37,504 bases of DNA from Dehalococcoidia bacterium UBA1141 (GTDB lineage: Bacteria; Chloroflexota; Dehalococcoidia; Lucifugimonadales; UBA3495): the NCBI GenBank assembly GCA_002311385.1, contig DCAE01000143.1, forward strand, positions 50,293 to 87,796, in the 5' to 3' direction. This document shows positions 14,813-23,782 of the stretch, in pieces. A program made the translations under genes and the position numbers. Every line of letters starts with the position of its first letter. Positions within the stretch are counted from its first letter, which is position 1. The notes under the pieces were generated by a model. It searched no databases. It was not told the DNA's origin and saw only the letters and a list, made by a program, of their open reading frames with translations.

Positions 14813-16558
14813 ATGCCCGAATCCAACCATATCAATATTGAAACGAACGTGCCTGTTGTTATGCGGGACGGCGTTACGCTTTACGCCGATGTTTACCGTC
14901 CCCAAGGGCCCGGACCTTTCCCGGTGATTCTGCAGCGCACGCCCTACGACAAAACAACGCCCCTGACCATGGTGATGTTGGACCCTCTTAAGGCCGCAAA
15001 ACGGGGCTACGCCATGGTGGTTCAGGACACTAGGGGCCGATTTACCTCCGAGGGGGAGTTCTACTGCTTCCGCGACGATATTAACGACGGCTACGACACC
15101 GTGGAGTGGGCGGCATCACAGCCTTGGTCCACCGGCAAGGTTGGTATGTGCGGCACGTCCTACGTCGGCGCAACCCAATGGCTCAGCGCAATAACCAAGC
15201 CACCCCACTTGGCGGCCATCGCCCCCAACGTCACCGCCTCCAACTACCACGACGGTTGGACCTATCAAGGAGGCGCATTTGAGCTTGGTTTCAACGTCTC
15301 TTGGACCATGTTGCAACTGACCCTGGCCAACTTCAAGACCATCGCCTCCGGAAAAAGCGTGCCTACAGACAGTCGAGAAAAGCTGATTAAGGCTGTTGAC
15401 TCGATGCAGGATTCCTTCAGGGAATCTCCGGTGAAGGAATTTCCCTTCTTGAAGGGTGGCCTGGCGGACTATTTCTATGATTGGGTCGCCCATCCTGATT
15501 ACGACGACTACTGGAAGGAACTGTGCATCGAAGACCACCATGGGGATGTTACCGCTCCTGCTTTGAACATAGGGGGTTGGTACGACATATTCTTGGGCGG
15601 CACCCTGCGTAACTACATGGGGATGAGCAAAAACGGAGGTTCCGAAGAAGCCAGGAAGGGTCAAAAACTGATAATCGGCCCGTGGCAGCACGGAGCCAGG
15701 GGCACAAGCCTTGTGGGCACCCACTACTTTGGCCTGGCAGCCGATGCGGGATCCCTGGATTTGGACGGACTGCATTTCAAGTGGTACGACCACTGGCTCA
15801 AGGGCGAGGACAACGGTTACTTGGACGAGCCGCCGGTGCGCATATTTGTCATGGGCGACAACGTTTGGCGAGACGAGCAAGAGTGGCCCTTGGCACGGGC
15901 TCAGGCTACCAGCTACTACCTGCGCAGCCTGGGCAAGGCCAACTCTCTGAACGGCAACGGCCTCTTGAGCACGAACGCACCCGCTGAAGAACCGCCCGAC
16001 GTGTTCCTGTACAACCCGGAAGACCCGGTGCCGACCATGGGTGGAGCGCTTTGCTGCAATCCCTACTTTGCCGCCAACGGCGCCTACGAGCAGAGCGCCA
16101 TCGAAGCCAGGCAAGACGTTTTGGTCTATTCCACGCCTCCGCTGGAAAGTGAAGTGGAGGTCACGGGACCGGTGAAGGTAACCTTGTTTGCCGCCACTTC
16201 CGCCAAGGACACAGACTTCACCGCCAAGCTGGTGGATGTCTGCGAGGATGGCTGCGCCCGAAACTTGACCGACGGCATAATCCGGGCTCGTTACCGGGAG
16301 TCTATGTCGTCGCCCACCCTGCTGGAGCCCGGCAAGGTCTACGAGTACACGATAGACCTGTGGGCCACCAGCAACGTGTTCCAAAAGGGCCATCAGATAC
16401 GGGTGGAAATATCCAGCAGCAATTTCCCTCGTTTCGACCGGAATACAAACACCGGCAATACCATCGCCAATGACAGCACGTTCAAACCGGCGATGCAGAC
16501 AATCCTGCACAGTTCTCAGTACCCATCCCACGTAACATTGCCCATCGTGCCGCGATAG
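14813..16558 (+). CDS. CocE/NonD-family serine hydrolase (X-Pro dipeptidyl-peptidase-like)
   Basis: A 581-residue CocE-type acyl hydrolase cleaving ester or amide bonds. The catalytic triad is S116 (G-T-S-Y-V-G), D258 (GGWYDIFLGG) and H293 (GPWQHGARG), close to the positions of cocaine esterase (S117/D259/H287). The alpha/beta domain is followed by a jelly-roll C-terminal domain ending near SSNFPRFDRNTNTG. The TTG-started extension to 14759 has no ribosome site, while GGGGG sits five bases before the ATG at 14813. No signal peptide is visible. The upstream LLM and this hydrolase may act on the same compounds. Confidence 0.93.
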   Translation: MPESNHINIETNVPVVMRDGVTLYADVYRPQGPGPFPVILQRTPYDKTTPLTMVMLDPLKAAKRGYAMVVQDTRGRFTSEGEFYCFRDDINDGYDTVEWAASQPWSTGKVGMCGTSYVGATQWLSAITKPPHLAAIAPNVTASNYHDGWTYQGGAFELGFNVSWTMLQLTLANFKTIASGKSVPTDSREKLIKAVDSMQDSFRESPVKEFPFLKGGLADYFYDWVAHPDYDDYWKELCIEDHHGDVTAPALNIGGWYDIFLGGTLRNYMGMSKNGGSEEARKGQKLIIGPWQHGARGTSLVGTHYFGLAADAGSLDLDGLHFKWYDHWLKGEDNGYLDEPPVRIFVMGDNVWRDEQEWPLARAQATSYYLRSLGKANSLNGNGLLSTNAPAEEPPDVFLYNPEDPVPTMGGALCCNPYFAANGAYEQSAIEARQDVLVYSTPPLESEVEVTGPVKVTLFAATSAKDTDFTAKLVDVCEDGCARNLTDGIIRARYRESMSSPTLLEPGKVYEYTIDLWATSNVFQKGHQIRVEISSSNFPRFDRNTNTGNTIANDSTFKPAMQTILHSSQYPSHVTLPIVPR

Positions 16559-16572
16559 AACGATTGGACGAA

Positions 16573-16635
16573 TTCACCGCAGAGACCCAGAGACCGCAGA
16601 GGAAAGATAATACTCTGCGTACTCTGCGGTAAAAA
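16573..16635. repeat. Palindromic intergenic repeat, CACCGCAGAG family, copy 2
   Basis: The left arm TTCACCGCAGAG is paired with a right arm CTCTGCGTACTCTGCGGT, about 30 bases apart. It lies between the hydrolase stop and the E1-alpha gene. Related copies are at 10939-11011 and 18786-18859. Confidence 0.75.
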
Positions 16636-16690
16636 CCACGTAAGAATCACCGAAGATTGAGGTATCAAGACAACAGAAAAGGAGGGGAGC

Positions 16691-17677
16691 ATGTTAGACA
16701 ACACGATGCTCATGGAAATGCTGCGGCGAATGATGCGCATCAGGTATTTCGAGGAAGCGGTTATCACGATGGTGGAAAGGGGTGAAATTGTCGGGGCCGC
16801 CCACTCGTATATCGGTGAAGAGGCTGTCGCTGTGGGCGCATGTATGGCGCTACGCGACGACGATTGGATAACCGGCAACCACCGCTCCCACGGCCACCCC
16901 ATCGCCAAGGGCGGAAACGTGCGCACCGCAATGGCCGAGTTGTTGGGCAAAGCCACGGGCATCTGCAAAGGCAAAGGCGGGTCCATGCACTTGGCCGACT
17001 TTAGCATAGGCATCCTGGGTGAGTCGGGTATATTGGGCTCGGCAATCCCAACCGCCGTAGGCGCAGCCTTGGGCAGCAAATTGCAGGGCAACGACCGGGT
17101 TTCGATGCCGTTCTTCGGTGACGGCGCCAGCAACGAAGGCGCATTCCACGAGTCGATAAACCTGGCGGCGGTGTGGAACTTGCCGGTGATTTTCCTTTGC
17201 GAGAACAATCAGTATGCGGTTACTAGCAGTTTCAAACAGATGGTAGCGGTAGAGAATATCGCTGACCGGGCGGCAGCCTACGCCATCCCCGGCGTGCTGG
17301 TGGACGGCCAAGACGCGATTGCTATGTATGAAGCGGTATCCGTGGCGGTGGAACGAGCGCGAGCCGGCCAAGGCCCTTCTCTTGTTGAAGGCCGGACCTA
17401 CCGCTATGAGGACCACTCTTTAGGTTTGGGCCGAATCGTTAGGGACCCATACCGTGATCAGGAAGAGGTGGAGGAATGGAAAAAGCGGGACCCAATAATC
17501 ATCCACAAGGCCCGGCTGCTGGAGCAGAGTATTGCCACTCAAGCAGAAATCGACCAGGTAGAAGAAGAGGTCAGAGAGCAGATTGCAGAGGCAATCACAT
17601 TCGCTAAGGAAAGCCCTTACCCTGAGCCCTCTGCTCTATTTGAGGATATGTTCGCCAACCCAATTCCCCTGGAGTAA
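16691..17677 (+). CDS. 2-oxoacid dehydrogenase E1 component, alpha subunit (pyruvate/acetoin type)
   Basis: This is the thiamine-diphosphate-dependent decarboxylating subunit. It has 328 residues, with GNHRSHGHPIAKG, the GKGGSMHLAD segment and the TPP/Mg motif FGDGASNEGAFHESINLAAVWNLPVIFLCENN. A strong GGAGGGG precedes the ATG. The order alpha, beta, E2 with a lipoyl domain fits pyruvate dehydrogenase or an acetoin-type complex; the two cannot be told apart here. The active-site loop reads TYRYEDHSLGLG where the family usually has TYRxxGHS, an odd substitution next to a catalytic His. No dihydrolipoamide dehydrogenase (E3) is in the window. Confidence 0.93.
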   Translation: MLDNTMLMEMLRRMMRIRYFEEAVITMVERGEIVGAAHSYIGEEAVAVGACMALRDDDWITGNHRSHGHPIAKGGNVRTAMAELLGKATGICKGKGGSMHLADFSIGILGESGILGSAIPTAVGAALGSKLQGNDRVSMPFFGDGASNEGAFHESINLAAVWNLPVIFLCENNQYAVTSSFKQMVAVENIADRAAAYAIPGVLVDGQDAIAMYEAVSVAVERARAGQGPSLVEGRTYRYEDHSLGLGRIVRDPYRDQEEVEEWKKRDPIIIHKARLLEQSIATQAEIDQVEEEVREQIAEAITFAKESPYPEPSALFEDMFANPIPLE

Positions 17678-17790
17678 GCGCCTGGAATAAGCGCTAACTG
17701 GAAAATCAGCACCCGGGGTGAAATCAGAAAAAGTGCTGTTTGACTAGCCCGTAAAGCTACTCGGTCAACGGCAGTTCAGGAGAGTAACTG

Positions 17791-18777
17791 ATGACTCAGA
17801 CCCAAACCGATACACGGAACATCACTCTGACCCAGGCGCTCAACGAAGCCATGCGGGAAGAGATGCGCAAGGACGAACGGGTTTTCATCATGGGAGAGGA
17901 CATTCAACGTGGCGTGTACGGTGCGTCCGGGGGATTATTCGAGGAATTCGGTGGTGAGCGTGTCAGAGACTGCCCGCTTTCCGAAAACGCCTTCATGGGG
18001 GCTGCCGTGGGGGCTGCCGCGGTCGGTATGCGCCCGATAGTGGAGAGCGCATTCTGCTTTATGTGGGTTGCCATGGACTCATTGGTCAGCCAGGCATCCA
18101 AGATGCGTTATATGTTCGGTGGACAGGTGGACTTGCCGATAGTCTATCGGTCTTCCATGTACTACGACGGTAGCATGGCCGCCCACCATTCCGACAGGTC
18201 CTATCCACTGTTCATGCACATCCCCGGCTTCAAAGTCGTGTTCCCCAGCAACGCCTACGACGCCAAAGGACTGATGAAAGCTTCGATTCGAGAAGATGAC
18301 CCGATTATCTTCTGCGAAGACCGCACCATCCTTGGTGCCAGGGCGCACGTTCCGGAGGAGGAATACACCATTCCTCTGGGCGTGGCGGACATCAAGCGAG
18401 AAGGGACTGACGTCACTATAGTCGCTATCGGCGGTATGGTGCCCCGAGCCCTGGCTGCTGCCGAGGCCCTGGCTGCCGAGGGGATTTCCGCCGAGGTCTT
18501 GGACCCGCGCACATTGGTGCCCTTGGACAAAGCTGCTATCCTGAAGTCCGTGGCAAAGACCGGACGTCTGGTGGTTGTGGACATGGCTCACAAGACTTGT
18601 AGCGCCGCCAGTGAAATCGCCGCAATCGTCTCCATGGAAGGCTTCTGGGACCTGCAGGCGCCCATCCAGCGCCTAGGCACCGTAAACGTTCACATACCAT
18701 TCAGCCCCGCCTTGGAGCCCCTGTGCTACCCAACCCACCTGACTATCGCTGAGGCGGTGCGGGTAACTCTGGCCTAA
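17791..18777 (+). CDS. 2-oxoacid dehydrogenase E1 component, beta subunit
   Basis: A 328-residue partner of the alpha subunit. It shows the transketolase-like pyrimidine domain with MGEDIQRGVYGASGGLFEEFG, then RVRDCPLSENAFMGAAVGAAAVGMRP, and a C-terminal domain with VLDPRTLVPLDKAAILKSVAKTGRLVVVDMAHKT. The glutamate that activates thiamine (in MGED) is present. The AGGAG site lies nine bases before the ATG. It is 113 bp after alpha and about 100 bp before E2. Confidence 0.94.
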   Translation: MTQTQTDTRNITLTQALNEAMREEMRKDERVFIMGEDIQRGVYGASGGLFEEFGGERVRDCPLSENAFMGAAVGAAAVGMRPIVESAFCFMWVAMDSLVSQASKMRYMFGGQVDLPIVYRSSMYYDGSMAAHHSDRSYPLFMHIPGFKVVFPSNAYDAKGLMKASIREDDPIIFCEDRTILGARAHVPEEEYTIPLGVADIKREGTDVTIVAIGGMVPRALAAAEALAAEGISAEVLDPRTLVPLDKAAILKSVAKTGRLVVVDMAHKTCSAASEIAAIVSMEGFWDLQAPIQRLGTVNVHIPFSPALEPLCYPTHLTIAEAVRVTLA

Positions 18778-18785
18778 ACGAATGG

Positions 18786-18859
18786 ATTCACCGCAGAGTA
18801 CGCGGAGCACGCGGAGATTTGTCTCGATTATCTAATCTCTGCGCTCTCTGCGGTGGAAT
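18786..18859. repeat. Palindromic intergenic repeat, CACCGCAGAG family, copy 3
   Basis: Nearly perfect ends (ATTCACCGCAGAG / CTCTGCGGTGGAAT) flank a 46-base centre holding a second CGCGGAG arm. It sits inside the E1-beta/E2 gap of an operon, so it is transcribed. This is the best-preserved copy of the family in the window. Confidence 0.8.
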
Positions 18860-18878
18860 TAAAAGTCGGAGGAACATC

Positions 18879-20228
18879 ATGGCCTCGGAAATCGTGCTTC
18901 CCCAATGGGGAATGGAAATGCAGGACGGCACCATCGTCAAGTGGTTGAAGAAAGAGGGTGATACCGTCGAGGAAGGGGAGCCGATAGTTGAGATAGAGAC
19001 GGCCAAGCTCCAAACCGAGTTGGAGTCAACTGTGTCCGGGATCTTGGCCCGCATCGTGGCCCAAGAAGGTGAAATCGTGCCCATCAGGGGCCTTTTGGCC
19101 GTTATCGCCGCTCCGGGCGAAGAGGTGCCTATGCCTGCCCCGGTAACCTCCTCAGCCACTGCCGCTTCGGCTACACCGGCTACGAAGTCTACCGAGATTC
19201 CCCCTAGTCCACCTGCACAAAGAGGGGAAGCAGACCACGTTCAAGTGGTCCCGGCCGCCCGGCGTTTGGCCCAACAACATGGGATAGACTTGTCCACTGT
19301 GCAAGGCAGCGGGTCCAGAGGCAGAATACTGATTGAAGACGTGGAAAATGCAACACAGGCGCCTGCCGCCACATCAACTGCCTCCGCAAATGGCATCAGG
19401 GTTCAGATAGTACCGGCGGCCCGACGATTGGCGGGGGAGAAAGGAATCGACTTGGGACAAGTCCAAGGCAGCGGCCCAGGCGGCAGGATACTACTTCAAG
19501 ATGTGGAGCAAGAAATATCTGGGGTTGGCTCGCTGTCTACTGCTGGCAAGCAGGAAATAATCGAATTAACAGGCATCAGAGGGACCATCGCCACCAGGAT
19601 GTTGCAGAGCCTGCAGACAATGGCCCAATTGACGATTACCACCGAAGCCAACGTCTCCGAAGCCATGACCCTGCGCCAGGGCCTGTCCCGTCATCAGACC
19701 GACGGAAACATCAGCCCGCTACACTTGGTGATTAAAGCCACGGCTAGGGCTTTGAAGGAGTATCCGCGCCTGAACGCTCTCCAATTAGACGACAAAGTTC
19801 GAACCATGGCCCAGATAAATATCGGAGTGGCGGTAGCGTTGGACGAAGGGCTAATCACCCCGGTGATAAAGGACGCCGACACCAAGACTCTTTCCCAATT
19901 GGCTCGGGAAGGCCGTGAGTTGGCCGCCAAGACCAGGGGTGGGACAGCCAAGCCTGAGGACGTAACTGGCGGCACATTCACCATAACTAACCTAGGCGCA
20001 TACGAGATTGACGCATTTACGCCGATCATCAATCCTCCTCAAGTCGGCATATTGGGCCTGGGTAGGGTTGTAGAGAAGCCGGTGATAGTAGACGGCCAAG
20101 TGGCCAAAGGCGCAATGATGTACTTGAGCCTGACCTTCGATCACCGAATCGTGGATGGCGCACCCGCCGCCGAGTTCCTGCAAAAGGTTAAGGGGTACTT
20201 GGAAGACCCTTGGTGGATGGTGATTTAA
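18879..20228 (+). CDS. 2-oxoacid dehydrogenase E2 (dihydrolipoyl acyltransferase) with two subunit-binding domains
   Basis: The E2 core carries the acyl group on a lipoyl arm. From the ATG at 18879 (GGAGGA seven bases ahead) it has 449 residues: lipoyl domain 1-80 with lipoyl-lysine K43 in IETAKLQ; a linker; a first peripheral subunit-binding domain at about 121-157; a second at about 175-211 (both VPAARRLA...GSG...GRIL.EDV-like); and the catalytic domain at about 225-449 with H422/D426 in DHRIVDG. One binding domain is the norm; here the unit is duplicated, which could hold E1 and E3 separately. The usable start is not the upstream Met at 18819, which falls in repeat sequence. Confidence 0.94.
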   Translation: MASEIVLPQWGMEMQDGTIVKWLKKEGDTVEEGEPIVEIETAKLQTELESTVSGILARIVAQEGEIVPIRGLLAVIAAPGEEVPMPAPVTSSATAASATPATKSTEIPPSPPAQRGEADHVQVVPAARRLAQQHGIDLSTVQGSGSRGRILIEDVENATQAPAATSTASANGIRVQIVPAARRLAGEKGIDLGQVQGSGPGGRILLQDVEQEISGVGSLSTAGKQEIIELTGIRGTIATRMLQSLQTMAQLTITTEANVSEAMTLRQGLSRHQTDGNISPLHLVIKATARALKEYPRLNALQLDDKVRTMAQINIGVAVALDEGLITPVIKDADTKTLSQLAREGRELAAKTRGGTAKPEDVTGGTFTITNLGAYEIDAFTPIINPPQVGILGLGRVVEKPVIVDGQVAKGAMMYLSLTFDHRIVDGAPAAEFLQKVKGYLEDPWWMVI

Positions 20229-20286
20229 AGGCTTGAGATTATGGATACTGGGGGTGCTCATACCGGAAAAGATGAGGTGATGAAGG

Positions 20287-20706
20287 TTGATACGCGTCTA
20301 CGTCGATATGTCGGCCGATTTATTCCACTACGGGCACATTGAATTTGTCAGGCAAGCTCGTGCTCTAGGGGACTACCTTTTGGTTGGTGTACATAGCGAC
20401 GAAGTATTGATTGAACACAAGCGGAAACCGATTTTAACCATGGACGAACGGGTAGCAAGCGTAGCCGGGTGCCGCTACGTGGATGAAGTTCTGCCCGATG
20501 CACCTTGGGTCACTGACCGCGAATGGATCGAAAAACACAGCATTGACTTGGTGGCCCATGGCAGCGACTATTCCCAAGAGGCTCTTAATAGTACACACTC
20601 AGCCCCCATCGAGATGGGGATTTTCCGTACAGTTGCCTACACCCCAGGAATATCAACCACCGAGATAATCCGTCGCTGCGTCGCTGCAAAGAGAGCACGC
20701 CGCTGA
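20287..20706 (+). CDS. Cytidylyltransferase-like nucleotidyltransferase
   Basis: A 139-residue single-domain nucleotidyltransferase. It has the HxGH signature (H14-Y-G-H17, following VDMSADLF) and the C-terminal RT...GISTTEII motif that binds the nucleotide phosphates. It resembles the CTP:phosphoethanolamine/glycerol-3-phosphate cytidylyltransferases. The start is a TTG: an in-frame stop lies two codons upstream, GAGGTG sits about six bases before it, and the strand RVYVDM must be kept. It activates an alcohol phosphate or sugar phosphate as its CDP derivative. It lies 58 bp after E2 and 49 bp before the aminotransferase. Confidence 0.87.
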   Translation: MIRVYVDMSADLFHYGHIEFVRQARALGDYLLVGVHSDEVLIEHKRKPILTMDERVASVAGCRYVDEVLPDAPWVTDREWIEKHSIDLVAHGSDYSQEALNSTHSAPIEMGIFRTVAYTPGISTTEIIRRCVAAKRARR

Positions 20707-20755
20707 CGGTCTGATTCCATAAATACGCTCTGAATATAAATACAAGGGGAAAGCC

Positions 20756-21928
20756 GTGCCCAAAACGATAAACGATTTCACTCCCGGTGACCTAGAGTTT
20801 CAGATGTTCGTGCTCGACGAGCTTGCCGACGAACTGTTGGCGCAAGGAAAAGATGTCCTAAAACTGACCATCGGGGTTCCTGAGTTGCCAACCCCCCAAC
20901 CTATCTTGGACCGCATCATAGAGGCACTGGGCAATCCGGATTTTGTTCGCCGTGTCTATCCCGAAGGGCTTCCCGAACTGCGTGAAGCAATCGCAAAACA
21001 TTACAACACCAGGTACAAAGCGGAAACCTCTGTGGACCACGTCATCGTCAACACCGGCACTTCCCCTATTTTCCGAAACATCTTTCAACTGATCTCGGGC
21101 CAAGGGAGAGAGATTCTCTTGCCGCGCCCCTACTATGCTCTGTACGTATACTGCGCGACTTTGGCCAATGCCACCGTCAAGTTTTATGATATTGACATGG
21201 AAACCAAGCGGGTTGATATGGACTCGTTCCGGCGCAATTTTTCTCCGGAGCGTACTTCATTGGTGGTGGTAAATTCACCGGGCAATCCAATCGGCAACGT
21301 GGTTCAGCCCGATGAGTTGCGGGAGATTTATCAGATAGTCGACCGCCAAGCCTACATTCTAAACGATGAAATTTACAACAATTGCGTTTTTCACCAACAG
21401 TTTCAGTCACCGTTGGAGCTTCTGCCTGAATACAACGACGTCACGATTGTGACCAACAGTTTCTCCAAGGGCTTTCGCATGTACACCAAGCGCGTTGGGT
21501 TTGCGATTCTGCCAAAAGAGCTTCAAGTCAATCTGAGGGTCATGCAGCAACACACTCTTCTTTGCACCGACCCTTGCTATCAATATGGCATGATAGCCGC
21601 TCTTGAAGATGAGGAGAGCCCCGCGGAGCTTGCCGCCGTTTACAAATCGCGGGGGAAATACACCACTGAGCAACTGAGCGATACGGGTTGTAACCCCGTC
21701 GATGCTGAGGGCGGTTTTTATGCAGTGCTGCAATGTGTTGACTGGAACCGGGAGCACGGGTTCGCATCGTCGAAAGAGCTGGCGCGGGACATCCTCAACC
21801 GGGCCCATGTGGCGGTTGTTCCGGGGACTGACTTCGGCATACCTCAAGACCTGCGCCTGGCTTTTTGTAACGACCGCTACAACGAGGGCATCGATCGATT
21901 GAGGGGTTATTTCAGTTCCGAAATCTAG
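20756..21928 (+). CDS. PLP-dependent aminotransferase, class I/II
   Basis: A 390-residue fold-type I aminotransferase starting at a GTG with AGGGG seven bases upstream. Motifs: GVPELPTPQPI near the start, NTGTSPIFRNIF (cofactor loop), SPGNPIGNVVQPDEL, ILNDEIYNN (Asp that holds the pyridine N) and NSFSKGFRMYTKRVGFA with Schiff-base lysine K238. The substrate is not deducible. It directly follows the cytidylyltransferase; a shared pathway, for example for an amino alcohol or phosphonate headgroup, is only a guess. Confidence 0.9.
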   Translation: MPKTINDFTPGDLEFQMFVLDELADELLAQGKDVLKLTIGVPELPTPQPILDRIIEALGNPDFVRRVYPEGLPELREAIAKHYNTRYKAETSVDHVIVNTGTSPIFRNIFQLISGQGREILLPRPYYALYVYCATLANATVKFYDIDMETKRVDMDSFRRNFSPERTSLVVVNSPGNPIGNVVQPDELREIYQIVDRQAYILNDEIYNNCVFHQQFQSPLELLPEYNDVTIVTNSFSKGFRMYTKRVGFAILPKELQVNLRVMQQHTLLCTDPCYQYGMIAALEDEESPAELAAVYKSRGKYTTEQLSDTGCNPVDAEGGFYAVLQCVDWNREHGFASSKELARDILNRAHVAVVPGTDFGIPQDLRLAFCNDRYNEGIDRLRGYFSSEI

Positions 21929-22167
21929 TTAGCGGATTTTCTTCGAATAACGGTCCGTTTATATGCTGTTGTGCGTGAAAGGGACATTGTCTTATGCTGC
22001 CCGAATAATAATTGACCGGTTTGTCCTCAGTCGAAAGTAGGATGACGAACCCCAAACAATCTGCCGATAGTTTAGGACAAATGCGTCCAATCTGGATTGA
22101 CTGAGTTTTCCGGCGAGTATAGCATCGGCGATTATAGGGAATCCTAGCGTTGAGTCAGGGAGCGCTG
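21929..22167. other. 239-bp intergenic region with an inverted repeat
   Basis: It contains TTTGTCCT (22020-22027) and AGGACAAA (22074-22081), 8-base inverted arms about 46 bases apart, ahead of the nitroreductase gene. No RNA gene is seen. It is a possible regulator-bound loop or chance. Confidence 0.3.
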
Positions 22168-23712
22168 ATGCCGAATCAGGATGTTGAGGCCGCATGGCAT
22201 TACCACAACGGCACAAAGCATCCTGACGGGTTTCTGATGGACCCTTCGCACTCCTACGACCCCATGGACAACCCCTTACTGTTCAAGATTTATCCCGACT
22301 TGGAACTTATCCCCCTTTCCTTGGATTCTCTTCCTCCGAAGATGCCCGCCCTTGATGCCATAGCTGCGCCGGTGTGTTACTCGTCCAGCCCGAACACCCC
22401 GGACTTCCCTACTCTGAGCAAGATCCTCCACTTTTCCGCTGGAATCACCAAGAGAATCGACTACCCGTGGGGTGAGATACCCTTTCGCGCCGCAGCTTGC
22501 ACCGGCGCTCTATTCCACATTGAACTTTATGTGGTATGCGGCGACTTGCCTGGATTGGAAGCTGGCGTTTACCATTTTGACACCCACGCTTCGGTTCTCA
22601 AGCAATTGCGCAAAGGGGACTACCGGAGTGTCTTGGTGGAGGCGAGCGGCAACCATCCGGCGGTGGCCAACGCACCGGCCATAGTCTGCTATACCGACGT
22701 TTTTTGGCGTAACGCATGTAAGTACCAAGCCAGGGAGTACCGGCATTCCTTTTGGGATTGCGGGACCATCTTGGCCAATACCCTGGCGGCCTCGGCAGCC
22801 AACGAAATCTCATCTCATGTGGTCATGGGCTTCTTCGATGCCACCGTAAACAATCTGTTGGGTTTGGACACCCTGAAAGAGGTGTCTTTGGCTTTGGCGC
22901 CCCTGGGCCATGCACCGGATTTGACCGCCAAACCTGTGTCTGGGGTTGAGCCTCTTTCTTTGGATGTGTTGCCCATCTCGGACATTGAGACAGATTTTCC
23001 TCCCGTCCGGGAGATGCACGAAGCGTCATCGTTGATTAGCCTGGATGAGGTGACTTCTTGGCATGACGCAGACACGGCGAATAAGAAGGTTAGTCCGGTG
23101 GGACGGTTGGTTCCGCTGGACCCTTACCCGGAAACCGAGCTTCCCCAAGACAACGTGGAGACCGTCATTAAGCGGCGCGGCTCATCCCGGCAATTCAGCC
23201 AAGAATCAATTTCTTTTCGACAACTGTCTACGGTTCTGGAGCGGTCCCTTGCTGGAATACCGGCGGATTTCTTAGCTTCGCCGGAAGAGACACTGGGACA
23301 GACACTCAATGACGTCTATGTGATAACCAATGCCGTCGAGGGTCTGGATTCCGGACTCTATGCGTTTAACCGGGAAAGTAACAGCCTGGAACTTTTAGAG
23401 GAAGGGAATTTTCGTCGCGAAGCCGGGTTTCTGGGCCTCAACCAAGCGCTCCCTGCCGATGCCAGCGTCAACATTTACTTCATGGTTGATTTGGACGCTG
23501 CGTTGAAGAAACTGGGGAATCGGGGTTACCGGGCTGCGCAGATGGAGGCCAGCATCATGGCCGGCAGGATATACTTGGCGGCGTATGCCCATCGGTTGGG
23601 CGCCTCCGGTCTCACCTTTTACGAAGATGCGGTAATCCAGGTCTTCTCGCCCCACGCCGCTGGCAAGAGTGTCATGTTTCTGATGGCTCTGGGCAAGCGA
23701 GCCAAAAACTGA
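22168..23712 (+). CDS. SagB/ThcOx-type nitroreductase with two tandem domains
   Basis: A 514-residue FMN protein of the SagB-type dehydrogenase family, carrying two nitroreductase-fold halves. The first has SKILHFSAGITKR, RAAACTGALFHIELYVVCGDLPGLEAGVYHFD and HSFWDCGTILANTLAAS. The second begins at VIKRRGSSRQFSQESISFRQLSTVLERS and includes GLDSGLYAFNRES and YRAAQMEASIMAGRIYLAAYAHRLGASGLTFYED. The ATG at 22168 has AGGGAG about seven bases upstream; an upstream TTG at 22150 does not. In peptide clusters SagB oxidises azolines, but no precursor peptide or cyclodehydratase is nearby, so a stand-alone redox role is likelier. Confidence 0.88.
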   Translation: MPNQDVEAAWHYHNGTKHPDGFLMDPSHSYDPMDNPLLFKIYPDLELIPLSLDSLPPKMPALDAIAAPVCYSSSPNTPDFPTLSKILHFSAGITKRIDYPWGEIPFRAAACTGALFHIELYVVCGDLPGLEAGVYHFDTHASVLKQLRKGDYRSVLVEASGNHPAVANAPAIVCYTDVFWRNACKYQAREYRHSFWDCGTILANTLAASAANEISSHVVMGFFDATVNNLLGLDTLKEVSLALAPLGHAPDLTAKPVSGVEPLSLDVLPISDIETDFPPVREMHEASSLISLDEVTSWHDADTANKKVSPVGRLVPLDPYPETELPQDNVETVIKRRGSSRQFSQESISFRQLSTVLERSLAGIPADFLASPEETLGQTLNDVYVITNAVEGLDSGLYAFNRESNSLELLEEGNFRREAGFLGLNQALPADASVNIYFMVDLDAALKKLGNRGYRAAQMEASIMAGRIYLAAYAHRLGASGLTFYEDAVIQVFSPHAAGKSVMFLMALGKRAKN

Positions 23713-23782
23713 CCGCGGCAGGGAAATCCTAGTGTAGTTCCCAAACAGGTTACGTGAAGGGCCATAATTTGGGGGTATTTTG

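Noticed and set aside
15116..16531. Long minus-strand open frame opposite the CocE-type hydrolase
   Set aside because: Shadow of a clear hydrolase with its triad in place; the translated sequence has no recognisable domain.
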